DNA of 64,000 nt, from contig JACRBT010000005.1 of the NCBI GenBank assembly GCA_016234445.1, positions 62,001 through 126,000 of the forward strand, written 5' to 3'. Both the position numbers and the translations under genes were made by a program. Shown here one piece after another: positions 1 to 7,522 of the stretch (position 1 is the first letter of the stretch; every line of letters begins with the position of its first letter). The DNA comes from Chloroflexota bacterium (lineage in GTDB: Bacteria; Chloroflexota; Dehalococcoidia; Tepidiformales; Tepidiformaceae). The notes beneath the pieces were generated by a model, which did not search any database, was not told the origin of the DNA, and saw only the letters and a program-made list of their open reading frames with translations.

Positions 1-2
1 TC

Positions 3-356
3 CGCATCGCCGGCGGGATCGTCATGGTGACCGCGGGCGTGCTGGCACTCTGGGAGCCCGGCCGGCAAGCGCGCGACGTAGCCCCCGGGTGGCAGGGAGG
101 CCTCTTCCCGCTTGGCATCCCGCTCCTCGCGGGCCCGGCAGCGGTCGCCGCCGTCATGAGTTACGGCGCGGACGAAGGCACCGGCCTCGCCCTGGGAGCG
201 CTGGCGCCCGCGGTCGTCCTCGCGACGGCGCTGTTCGTGGCCGCCGCGGAGCGGCCTTCGACACGGAACGCGCTGCGGGCGGTGGCGATGCTCACCGCGG
301 CCCTCCTCGTCGTTGCCGGCGCCGGGCTCATCGTCAGCGGCGTCCGGGACATCTAG
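3..356 (+). CDS. MarC-family integral membrane protein, C-terminal part
   Basis: The frame is open from the left edge, so the N-terminus lies outside the window; 117 residues are visible. The sequence starts with a helix of the RIAGG type, continues with the FPLGIPLLAGPAA motif near visible residue 42, and ends with two more hydrophobic segments. This order matches the second half of MarC/YhcE-type membrane proteins, a family of about 200 residues with six membrane helices and no settled transport substrate. The stop codon overlaps the stop of the convergent nitroreductase gene by 4 nt (CTAG). Family assignment rests on the PLGIPLLAGP motif and hydropathy only. Confidence 0.7.
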   Translation, partial: RIAGGIVMVTAGVLALWEPGRQARDVAPGWQGGLFPLGIPLLAGPAAVAAVMSYGADEGTGLALGALAPAVVLATALFVAAAERPSTRNALRAVAMLTAALLVVAGAGLIVSGVRDI

Positions 357-865
357 CCCCCGGCGCCCTCTCCCCGCCAGTGGTCGGAGTGGACGAAGTC
401 GTCGAGAGGGATGCGCGCGCGCCCGAGATTGACGCTGGTGCCCGCCTCGGGGTAGCCCATCGCCAGGACGATCGCGACCGAGTGCCCTTCCGGGAGGCCG
501 AGGACCCGGTTGGCGCAGGCGGCGTCGTGCATCGACGTCGGGCAACTCGTCACGCCCTCGGCCCAGGCTGCCACCATCATGTTCTGGGCCGCCCGCCCCG
601 CGTCGAAGGCGCCGCCCCCGGGCGTGAGGACAACCGCGATCGCAGCCGCGCAGGCCGGGACGTGGGTGGCGAACTGGCCGCAGGACGCGATCTCTTCCTT
701 CCGCGCGGGTTCGGTCACCAGGATCGCCCGCACCGGTTGCGTGTTCTTCGAACTCCCGGCCATCCGCCCGGCCTGGAGGATGCGCGTGAGCACCGGCTCC
801 GGGATGGGCTCAGGCGAAAACTTGCGGGTGTCGCGTTTCGTGACGATCGCGCGGTAGGCGTCCAT
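353..865 (-). CDS. Nitroreductase family protein
   Basis: A 170-residue protein, counted from the Met of MDAYRAIVTKRDTRKF; the frame also allows an ATG 12 nt further upstream. The N-terminal KRDTRKFSPEPIP with an upstream basic patch is the FMN phosphate-binding signature of the nitroreductase superfamily. SSKNTQP follows near residue 38, a middle helix reads AAQNMMVAAWAEG, and a C-terminal strand reads AIVLAMGYP. Enzymes of this family use FMN and NAD(P)H to reduce nitro groups, quinones or enones in the cytoplasm, usually as dimers. The length is slightly short for the family, and the substrate cannot be read from sequence. It converges with the MarC gene. Confidence 0.85.
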   Translation of the reverse strand: MDAYRAIVTKRDTRKFSPEPIPEPVLTRILQAGRMAGSSKNTQPVRAILVTEPARKEEIASCGQFATHVPACAAAIAVVLTPGGGAFDAGRAAQNMMVAAWAEGVTSCPTSMHDAACANRVLGLPEGHSVAIVLAMGYPEAGTSVNLGRARIPLDDFVHSDHWRGEGAGG

Positions 866-968
866 GGCTGCTCCCACCCGGCGGTCCCGGGCAGTGCAAG
901 CCTACCTGTAACCGGGCTGGCGTCCTACACTCAGGAGACCACCAGCCACTTGAGCGACGAGGTTCGCA

Positions 969-1718
969 ATGTCCGGGCATTCGAAATGGTCCACGATCAA
1001 GCGCCAGAAGGGCGCCGTTGACGCCAAACGCGGGGCGCTCTTCACCAAGCTCTCCCGCGAAATCATCATCGCCGCCAAGCAGGGCGGCGGCGACCCCACC
1101 ATGAACTTCAAGCTCCGCCTCGCCGTGCAGCGGGCGAAGTCGAACAACATGCCCAGCGACAACATCGAACGCGCCATCGCCAAGGGCACCGGCGCCGGCA
1201 GCGACGAGCAACTCGACGAGATCACCTACGAAGGCTACGGCCCCGGCGGCACCGCGATCCTCGTCTCCGCCCTCACCGACAACCGCAACCGCACCGTCGC
1301 CGAGATCCGCCACCGCTTCAGCCGCGCCGGCGGCAACCTCGGCGAAACCGGCTCCGTCGGCTGGCAGTTCGAGGCCAAGGGCGTCATCACCGTGCCCGTG
1401 AACGGCCACGACGCCGACGAGATCGCGCTCCAGGCCATCGACGCCGGCGCCGACGACGTCGAAGTCCAGGGCGACGCCGTCGAAGTCCGCACGGAGCCCG
1501 CGAACCTCGAGCCGGTGCGGAAGGCACTCGAAGCGAACGGCCTCGAAGTCGAAAATGCCGACTTCGCCATGGTCCCGAAGGTCATGATCGAACTCGACGA
1601 GAAGACGGCGCACCAGGCCCTCCGCCTCCTCGACGCCCTCGAAGACCTCGAAGACGTCCAGCGCGTCTATTCGAACGGCGACTTCACGGACGAAGTCCTC
1701 GAAGGCTACGAGGGCTGA
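969..1718 (+). CDS. yebC: YebC/PmpR family transcriptional or translational regulator
   Basis: A 249-residue protein with the canonical YebC N-terminus MSGHSKWSTIKRQKGAVDAKRG, the NMPSDNIERAIAKGTG segment near residue 58, YEGYGPGGTAILV near residue 88, and the ETGSVGWQF segment near residue 127. The family length of about 240 to 250 residues is matched exactly. YebC proteins bind DNA in some species (PmpR), and recent work links them to relief of ribosome stalling at proline-rich stretches. The ruvC gene follows 56 nt downstream on the same strand; the yebC-ruvC neighbourhood is conserved in many bacteria and supports both calls. Confidence 0.97.
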   Translation: MSGHSKWSTIKRQKGAVDAKRGALFTKLSREIIIAAKQGGGDPTMNFKLRLAVQRAKSNNMPSDNIERAIAKGTGAGSDEQLDEITYEGYGPGGTAILVSALTDNRNRTVAEIRHRFSRAGGNLGETGSVGWQFEAKGVITVPVNGHDADEIALQAIDAGADDVEVQGDAVEVRTEPANLEPVRKALEANGLEVENADFAMVPKVMIELDEKTAHQALRLLDALEDLEDVQRVYSNGDFTDEVLEGYEG

Positions 1719-1774
1719 CGGGCGCCTGACACCTGCGTTAGGCCGTCCCGCCGGGCGCGGCGTACCATGCCCCC

Positions 1775-2260
1775 ATGCGGATCATCGGAATCGACCCGGG
1801 GCTGAATGTGACCGGCTTCGGCGTGGTGGAGGTGGAGGGTGACCGCTGCCTGCACCTCGCCCATGGCGTCGTCCGGACGAAGGCGACGGACACGATCGCT
1901 GAACGCCTGACCGCCATCCGGGACGGCGTCCGCGCGGCCGTGGCCGAGTGGGCAGCCGTCCAGGGCGCCATCGAAGCGTCGTTCGTCGGCAACAACGCCC
2001 GCAGCGCCATGGCCCTTGGGCACGCCCGCGCCGCCGCCATCCTCGGCATGGCCGACGGCGGCCTGACCGTCGACGAGTACTCCCCGGCGTTGGTGAAGCA
2101 AACGGTCGCCGGCTACGGCCGCGGGGAAAAGTCGCAGGTCGCCGAGATGGTCCGGCTCCAGCTAGGCCTCGCGGCGGTCCCCTCTCCCGCCGACGCCGCC
2201 GACGCCCTCGCCGTGGCCATCACGCACTGGGCGCACTCGAGGCTGGCCGCGCTCAAGTAG
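1775..2260 (+). CDS. ruvC: Holliday junction resolvase RuvC
   Basis: A 161-residue RuvC with the catalytic carboxylates in place: Asp7 in GIDPGLNVTGFGV, a Glu near residue 66 in AIEASFVGNNARSA, and the pair of Asp in DAADALAVAITH near residues 141 to 144. It is the nuclease of the RuvABC complex and cleaves four-way junctions during recombinational repair. The length is normal for the family. It lies downstream of yebC as expected; ruvA and ruvB do not follow, the next genes being a VapBC pair. The start ATG is the only one that gives the complete RNase H-like fold. Confidence 0.97.
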   Translation: MRIIGIDPGLNVTGFGVVEVEGDRCLHLAHGVVRTKATDTIAERLTAIRDGVRAAVAEWAAVQGAIEASFVGNNARSAMALGHARAAAILGMADGGLTVDEYSPALVKQTVAGYGRGEKSQVAEMVRLQLGLAAVPSPADAADALAVAITHWAHSRLAALK

Positions 2261-2264
2261 GCGC

Positions 2265-2294
2265 GATATGGGCACCCATATCCTGTGCTAGACT
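2265..2294 (+). promoter_or_regulatory. Likely VapB operator overlapping the vapBC promoter
   Basis: A perfect inverted repeat GATATGGG-CA-CCCATATC spans 2265 to 2282. A possible -10 box TAGACT lies at 2289 to 2294, and the -35 region 17 nt upstream of it falls inside the palindrome. Ribbon-helix-helix antitoxins usually repress their own operon from such a site, 20 to 40 nt before the antitoxin start (ATG at 2302). The palindrome is seen directly; its use by VapB is inferred. Confidence 0.65.
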
Positions 2295-2301
2295 GGCATA
2301 C

Positions 2302-2547
2302 ATGAAGACCACCGTGGAACTCTCCGACGCGCTCCTTGCCCGAGCCCGCGAGGTGGCTGCCCGCGAACATCGGACCCTTCGCTCGCTCCTGGAGGAAGGA
2401 CTGGGGGCCGCCCTGGACCGGCGGGCGCAGGCTGGACGATTCGTCCTCCGCGATGCGAGGTTCGGAGCGGGCGGAACCACCGAAGAATTCGCCGACTGGG
2501 ATCTCCAGCGCATGCTGACCGACAGCTATGAGGGCCGCGGCACGTGA
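2302..2547 (+). CDS. vapB: VapB-type antitoxin (ribbon-helix-helix)
   Basis: An 81-residue protein starting MKTTVELSDALLARAREVA. The short N-terminal beta strand followed by two helices is the ribbon-helix-helix DNA-binding fold of type II antitoxins. The C-terminal part, with FRFGAGG-like and EFADWDLQRML segments, would be the toxin-binding tail. The longer frame to the left reads back through ruvC and is not coding; the ATG at 2302 was chosen because it gives the RHH domain and lies just downstream of a palindromic operator. Its stop overlaps the toxin start (GTGA), as is usual for translationally coupled toxin-antitoxin pairs. Confidence 0.88.
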   Translation: MKTTVELSDALLARAREVAAREHRTLRSLLEEGLGAALDRRAQAGRFVLRDARFGAGGTTEEFADWDLQRMLTDSYEGRGT

Positions 2548-2981
2548 TCGCCGTCGACACCAACATCCTCGTGCACGCCCACCGGTCAGACTCGGAATTC
2601 AACGCCAAAGCGATGAGCGTGATGGTTGGGCTGGCTGAAGGCGCTGCGCCGTGGGCGATCCCCTGGCCGTGCATCCACGAGTTCGTTGCGATTACCACCA
2701 ACGCTCGCATCTTCCGGGTTCCCTCGCCGATCGAGGCGGCACTCGCGCAGGTGACGGTGTGGTTGGAGTCGCCCAGTGCGACCGCGATTGGAGAGGGCCC
2801 CGGGTACTTCGACCACTTCGCCCGCCTGGCCACGAGCGGACGCGCGGCTGGCGGCGTGGTCCACGATGCGCGCATTGCGGCTCTCTGCGTCTATTGGGGC
2901 GTCGACGAGCTGTGGACAGGCGAGCGAGACTTCGCCCGGTTCCCAGAACTGCGGGTCATGAACCCGCTGGCAAGCAGCTGA
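2544..2981 (+). CDS. vapC: VapC-type PIN-domain ribonuclease toxin
   Basis: A 145-residue PIN-domain protein starting with GTG inside the stop of vapB. The four acidic residues expected for metal binding are present: Asp5 in VDTNILVHA, Glu46 in CIHEFVAI, Asp108 in VVHDARIAAL, and Asp129 in GERDF. VapC toxins cleave specific RNAs, often tRNA anticodon loops or the sarcin-ricin loop, when the antitoxin is degraded. The active site looks complete, so the toxin is probably functional. The target RNA cannot be told from sequence. Confidence 0.92.
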   Translation: MIAVDTNILVHAHRSDSEFNAKAMSVMVGLAEGAAPWAIPWPCIHEFVAITTNARIFRVPSPIEAALAQVTVWLESPSATAIGEGPGYFDHFARLATSGRAAGGVVHDARIAALCVYWGVDELWTGERDFARFPELRVMNPLASS

Positions 2982-2993
2982 GGAGCGCCGCCG

Positions 2994-4265
2994 TTACGAC
3001 TCCGGTTCCCGCCGGGCGAAGTCCCGCGCGGCCGTCCAGAGCAGCGGCGGCCCGATCACCAGGAACGCCAGCAGCGACGCAATCCCCGGAACCAGCTTCG
3101 ACATCCCCACGAGGTCGCCCGCGGCCCCCAGTGGCGCCGCCGTCAGCTGGTTCAGCGCCGAAGAGAGCGTCCGCAGCGACGTCACCCTGCCGATGTACTG
3201 GTTCGCGACGATCACCTGGAGGAGCGACGTCGAGGCGATCATGTTCGCCGAAAAGAACGTCCCGTTGAGCGACCAGGCAATGGCCGCGACCGTGATGTTC
3301 CGCGTCAGCCCGAACACTAGCAGCGTGAGCGCGAACCCCGCCGAGCCCACCAGCACCGTCGGCCCAAGGTGCGTGAAGGTCCGCCGGGTCGAGAGGAAGA
3401 TGGTGCTGACCACCGTGCCCCCGCCCCAGGCCCAGCCCATCAGCGTCCAGCTTGAGGCGTCGAGCCCGAGTTCGTTCTTCATCCAGTAGGGGGCGAGCGT
3501 GCTGATGATGGGGAAGCCGAGGGCGCCGACGAAGAAGCCGTACGAGAGGATCCAGAGCACCTGCTGGCGCTGGGCCGCGTAGCGAATCCCGGCCGCCACC
3601 GCCTTCGGGAGCGGCTCCCGCCCGGCAAGGGGGATCGTGGCGCGGGTCTTCATCATCAGGAGCGCGATGATGACCGCGGCGTGCCCCAGCAGGCTCACCG
3701 CGAAGGCGCCGCCCGTCCCGATCGTCTCGATGGCGATGCCCGCGAACGGCGGGAGGAACGCGTAGGCGCTGATCTGGGCGGCGATGAAGAGCGAGATCGC
3801 GTTCGGGAGGTGTTCGCGCGGCACGAGGTGGGGGATCAGCGCCTGCCGCGCCGGCCCGTCGACCGACTCCGCCGAGGCTGAGAGGAAGATGAGCGCGAAG
3901 GCCGGCCAGAGGCTGATCCGGTCCATGATGATCAGCGCGGAGAGCACGCCGTAGATCACCAGGGCCATGCTCTGGGTGACGATGAGCAGGCGGCGGCGGT
4001 CCATCCGGTCCGCCAGGGCGCCCCCATAGAGGCTGAAGATAAGCATCCCGGTGCCGCGGACCACCCCCAGCATCCCCAGCAGCCCGGCCGTCCCCGCCAG
4101 CCCAAGGATGAACCAGCCCTGGGCGTAGAACTGGAACATCATCGTCCCGCTCGAAAAGAACATCCCGAACCAGAGGATGCGGAAGTCCCGGTGCTGGAGC
4201 GCAGGCACGCGGCTGAGGAGGCCGCTATCCCAGCGTGTGGGGACCTTCGCCGTGGAGGCGGTCAT
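2994..4265 (-). CDS. Major facilitator superfamily exporter
   Basis: A 423-residue membrane protein taken from the Met of MTASTAKVPTRWD; the open frame allows a start 75 nt upstream, but that extension is hydrophilic and runs toward the regulator. It opens with the segment LQHRDFRILWFGMFFSSGTMM typical of MFS-3/EntS-like exporters, has the loop motif GGALADRMDRRRLL after the second helix pair, and shows about 12 hydrophobic segments. Such carriers usually export drugs or siderophores by proton antiport. It is divergent from a TetR gene at 4456, with palindromes in between, so it is a likely target of that regulator. The substrate is unknown. Confidence 0.88.
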   Translation of the reverse strand: MTASTAKVPTRWDSGLLSRVPALQHRDFRILWFGMFFSSGTMMFQFYAQGWFILGLAGTAGLLGMLGVVRGTGMLIFSLYGGALADRMDRRRLLIVTQSMALVIYGVLSALIIMDRISLWPAFALIFLSASAESVDGPARQALIPHLVPREHLPNAISLFIAAQISAYAFLPPFAGIAIETIGTGGAFAVSLLGHAAVIIALLMMKTRATIPLAGREPLPKAVAAGIRYAAQRQQVLWILSYGFFVGALGFPIISTLAPYWMKNELGLDASSWTLMGWAWGGGTVVSTIFLSTRRTFTHLGPTVLVGSAGFALTLLVFGLTRNITVAAIAWSLNGTFFSANMIASTSLLQVIVANQYIGRVTSLRTLSSALNQLTAAPLGAAGDLVGMSKLVPGIASLLAFLVIGPPLLWTAARDFARREPES

Positions 4266-4428
4266 CCGGGCGCACAGCCGCGCAGCCAGGGCCTCGCCCG
4301 GTCCGGTTGCTGGGGTTCCCTTGGCTGACGCATGGCGCAATTCTCGGCATCCCCGACGCTGTGTCCATGATGGCGATCAGCGCCGCCCCCGTGATCCGGA
4401 TTGACGGCATCGCCTTGCGCGAACGATG

Positions 4429-4454
4429 ATTCAGACAACTGAATAAACGTTCAG
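4429..4454. promoter_or_regulatory. Overlapping palindromes upstream of tetR: likely operators
   Basis: Two overlapping inverted repeats sit between the divergent MFS and TetR genes: ATTCAG-ACAA-CTGAAT at 4429 to 4444 and CTGAAT-AAAC-GTTCAG at 4439 to 4454. The second reappears almost unchanged before the MMPL gene at 5169. The right end is 1 nt before the GTG start of the regulator, so a bound repressor would block initiation of its own gene and possibly of the MFS gene. Confidence 0.75.
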
Positions 4455-4455
4455 A

Positions 4456-5070
4456 GTGAGGCCCCGATTGACGAAGGTCACCCAGGAACACATCGACGCC
4501 CGCACTGGCGCCATCCAGCGAGCAGCACTCGTCGCGTTCGCCCGCAAGGGCTACGAACGGACCACGATGGCCGAGATCGCCGAAGAAGCGGGTCTCAGCG
4601 CCGGGGCTATCTATCGCTATTTCCCCGGGAAGGCGCAGCTCCTCCAGTCCGTCTTCGATGAGGCCGTCGGCCGCAACAGCCAGGTCTTCGCCGAAGAGTC
4701 GGCCGCCGCCGCCTCTCCGCTGGACGCGCTTGGCAGGATCGGCGTGCGCTCCCTCGACGAGGCCACCATCGACGCCGAGTGCATGGAACTCGAGTTCGTC
4801 CTTACCGGCGTGCGCGGGAACGAAGCCACTCGGGACCACCACTCCGTCCTCCGGAATGCGATCGTCGGGTCCACGGCTGCGCTCGTCCGGGACGGCCAGG
4901 CCGGCGGGACCATCCGCCGCGACCTCGACGCGGGCGTGCTCGCGCTTGCCGGGGTCGCCCTCATTCTCGGCCTCCGGATGATCCGGCTGGAGCGCGGCGA
5001 GGAACCGGGCGACGAGGCCGCCGTCCATGCATTCGTCGAAATGTTGAAGCCCTGCCCGCCGGCATCCTGA
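4456..5070 (+). CDS. TetR/AcrR family transcriptional regulator
   Basis: A 204-residue regulator. Residues 15 to 60 form the TetR DNA-binding domain, with the helix-turn-helix MAEIAEEAGLSAGAIYRYFPGKAQLL. The rest is the variable ligand and dimer domain with an LDEATIDAECMELEFVLTG segment. GTG at 4456 is used here; a TTG at 4468 is an alternative. It is flanked by a divergent MFS exporter and a downstream MMPL pump, and the same palindrome CTGAAT-N4-GTTCAG is found before the regulator and before the pump. It therefore probably represses itself and the pump, released by a ligand that the pumps export. The ligand is unknown. Confidence 0.93.
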   Translation: MRPRLTKVTQEHIDARTGAIQRAALVAFARKGYERTTMAEIAEEAGLSAGAIYRYFPGKAQLLQSVFDEAVGRNSQVFAEESAAAASPLDALGRIGVRSLDEATIDAECMELEFVLTGVRGNEATRDHHSVLRNAIVGSTAALVRDGQAGGTIRRDLDAGVLALAGVALILGLRMIRLERGEEPGDEAAVHAFVEMLKPCPPAS

Positions 5071-5146
5071 GCCCGGGCGCCTGGACGAGGACCCCCCGCC
5101 GCGTTTTCCCGGCCTTGTGTGAACTACTTCATAGACCGCACGATTT

Positions 5147-5184
5147 GAATGAACGACTCTTCATTCATCTGAATGGGCGTTCAG
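5147..5184. promoter_or_regulatory. Two palindromic operators upstream of the MMPL pump
   Basis: GAATGAA-N6-TTCATTC (perfect 7-bp arms, 5147 to 5166) is followed by CTGAAT-GGGC-GTTCAG (5169 to 5184). The second matches the palindrome at 4439 to 4454 in both arms and differs only in the 4-nt centre. It lies 38 nt before the pump start. This spacing and repetition point to one shared regulator, the TetR protein encoded immediately upstream. Confidence 0.78.
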
Positions 5185-5222
5185 ACTGAATTACGCCCGT
5201 TCGCCCGGCCGGAGGGTTCCCC

Positions 5223-7430
5223 GTGACAGCGTTCCTTTCTCCCCAGCGGCTCGCCCGCGTCGCCGTTCGCCACCCGTGGCTGGTGGTCTCCATTTGGGTG
5301 CTCCTGCTCGTTGGTGGCGCGGCCGCGGCGACCACCATCGGCGGCGTGCTCACGAGCGAGCAGAAGGTCTACGTCGACCGCGACGCATTCGCCGCCGACA
5401 AGATCATCGAAGACCACTTCCCCTCGGCCGTCCCTGAGTTCGAATACGTCATCGTCCAATCGCAGGCCGCAACGGCAGACTCCGCCGGTTACCGCGCCTT
5501 CGTCGAGGCCATGGTCGCGGACCTCCGCGGTCAGACCGCCGCGGTCGCCACCGCGACGCCGTTCTACGATGCGCCCGATCCCGCCTCGCTCGTCTCCGCG
5601 GACGGCCGCACCGTGCTCATCCCGGTCGTGCTTGCCGGGAAACCCGAAACGAGCGTGGCCACGCTGATGAAGCGCGTGGCCACCTTCGACGGCAAGGATG
5701 GGTTCTCCGTCGTCGTTGCTGGCCCGGCGAGCATCGACCGCACCTGGCTGCAGGCCTCGGAAAAGGACCTCCAGGCGGCGGAAGTCTTCGGCCTTCCCGT
5801 GGCGCTCGTCATCCTCGCCGTTGTCTTCGGCGCCCTTGTCGCGGCGGGCCTGCCCCTGGCTCTCGGCTTCCTCTCGATCGTCGTCGCCACCGGCGTCACG
5901 GCCATCCTTGGCCAGTTCTTCGAACTCTCGACCTTCGTCCTCAACATGATCACGATGATCGGCCTGGCCGTCGGGATCGACTACTCGCTCCTCGTCGTCC
6001 AGCGCTTCCGCGAGGAACGTGGCCACGGCGCCGGCCGCGACGATGCCATCATCCATGCCGCCGCCACCGCCTCCCGCTCCGTCCTCTTCTCCGGGATCGC
6101 GGTCGTGATCGCCCTCTCCGGCCTCCTCCTCGTCCCGGACAACATCTTCCGGAGCCTCGGCGCTGGCGCGATTGTGGTCGTGATCGTGGCCGTGGCGGCT
6201 GCCCTGACGCTCCTCCCGGCCGTCCTCCGCCTCCTCGGCGACAGGGTCAACGCCGCCCGCGTCCGAATCCCCTTCCGCTCTTCTGGCCAGGGCCGCTTCT
6301 GGGTCGTCGCCACCAACTTCGTCACCCGCCACGCCGTCGTCAGCGTCGTCGCCTCGGTGGGGCTGCTGGTTGCCGCGGCGGCGCCCTACCTCGCCATCGA
6401 ACTCGGGTCCGCCGGCGTTGCCTCACTCCCCGCGGGGACCGGGGTTCGCCAGGGCTTCGAAATCCTGGACCGCGAGTTCAACGCCGGCGTCCTTGCCCCC
6501 GCGGACATCGTGATCGAGTCGAGCGACGTCCACGCGGAGCCGATCCGCGCGGGCGTGATTCGCCTCGAAGGGATGCTGCTCTCCGACGCCGCCTTCGGCC
6601 AGGTGTCCGTCCAGGTCAGCGCCGACGGGACCGTGACCCGGGTCTCCGCTCCCATCCAGGGCGACCCCCAGGGTGACGAGGCCGCGGCGGCCCTCTCCCG
6701 TCTCCGCGACGACTACATCCCCGAGGCCTTCGCGAACGTCGACGCGCGCGTCCTCGTCACCGGCTCGACCGCGATCGGCCAGGACTACAGCGGGATCATC
6801 GACACCTACACGCCGATCGTCTTCGCCTTCGTCCTCGGATTCAGCTTCCTCATCCTGATGGTCGTCTTCCGCAGCATCGTCGTGCCGATCAAGGCGATCG
6901 CGATGAACCTGCTGTCGGTCGGCGCCGCCTACGGGCTGATGGTGACCGTCTTCCAGCACGGCTTTGGCGCGGACTTCCTCGGCTTCCAGCAAAGCGAACG
7001 GATCGAATCGTGGGTGCCGCTGTTCATGTTCGCGACGCTCTTCGGGCTCTCGATGGACTACCACGTCTTCCTCCTGAGCCGCATCCGCGAGCGCTTCGAC
7101 CAGACCGGAGACAATGCAGCCTCCGTCGTCCACGGTGTCCAGAGCACGGCCGGGATGATCACGGGCGCCGCCCTCATCATGGTGGCCGTCTTCGGCGGAT
7201 TCGCCATGGGCGACCTCGTGGCCTTCCAGCAGATGGGGTTCGGCCTCGCCGTCGCGGTCTTCCTCGATGCCACCGTCGTCCGGTCCGTGCTCGTCCCGGC
7301 GAGCATGACGCTGCTCGGCGACTGGAACTGGTACCTCCCGTCGTGGCTGACCTGGCTCCCCCGGGTGCAGGTCGAAGGCCATGGCCTGGTCGAAGGCAGT
7401 GGCCTCACCGAAGTCGCGGCCGGCGCCTGA
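5223..7430 (+). CDS. MMPL/RND family transporter
   Basis: A 735-residue inner-membrane protein with two repeated halves, each of one helix, a large external domain, and a block of five helices. The RND-type acidic motifs are present in the membrane: GIDYSLLVVQRFREE near residue 249 and GLSMDYHVFLLSRIRERF near residue 610, both G-x-x-x-D-Y as used for proton coupling in MmpL/HpnN proteins. Family members export lipids, hopanoids or hydrophobic drugs. GTG start, with operator palindromes just upstream; it follows the TetR gene. A paralogue of the same architecture lies at 33712. Substrate unknown. Confidence 0.93.
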   Translation: MTAFLSPQRLARVAVRHPWLVVSIWVLLLVGGAAAATTIGGVLTSEQKVYVDRDAFAADKIIEDHFPSAVPEFEYVIVQSQAATADSAGYRAFVEAMVADLRGQTAAVATATPFYDAPDPASLVSADGRTVLIPVVLAGKPETSVATLMKRVATFDGKDGFSVVVAGPASIDRTWLQASEKDLQAAEVFGLPVALVILAVVFGALVAAGLPLALGFLSIVVATGVTAILGQFFELSTFVLNMITMIGLAVGIDYSLLVVQRFREERGHGAGRDDAIIHAAATASRSVLFSGIAVVIALSGLLLVPDNIFRSLGAGAIVVVIVAVAAALTLLPAVLRLLGDRVNAARVRIPFRSSGQGRFWVVATNFVTRHAVVSVVASVGLLVAAAAPYLAIELGSAGVASLPAGTGVRQGFEILDREFNAGVLAPADIVIESSDVHAEPIRAGVIRLEGMLLSDAAFGQVSVQVSADGTVTRVSAPIQGDPQGDEAAAALSRLRDDYIPEAFANVDARVLVTGSTAIGQDYSGIIDTYTPIVFAFVLGFSFLILMVVFRSIVVPIKAIAMNLLSVGAAYGLMVTVFQHGFGADFLGFQQSERIESWVPLFMFATLFGLSMDYHVFLLSRIRERFDQTGDNAASVVHGVQSTAGMITGAALIMVAVFGGFAMGDLVAFQQMGFGLAVAVFLDATVVRSVLVPASMTLLGDWNWYLPSWLTWLPRVQVEGHGLVEGSGLTEVAAGA

Positions 7431-7453
7431 CCTGGGTCGCCGCTCATGTCACG

Positions 7454-7481
7454 AAGGGGGCACCCTCGCCGGTGTCCCCTT
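7454..7481. terminator. Hairpin downstream of the MMPL gene
   Basis: An 11-bp stem (AAGGGGGCACC paired with GGTGTCCCCTT, one G-T) closes a 6-nt loop, 24 nt after the pump stop codon. There is no T run after it, so it is either a weak or Rho-assisted terminator or an mRNA-protecting structure. Confidence 0.5.
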
Positions 7482-7522
7482 CTCGCGTAGAATCGGCCAG
7501 GACTTCGGACGAGGGGCGACAG

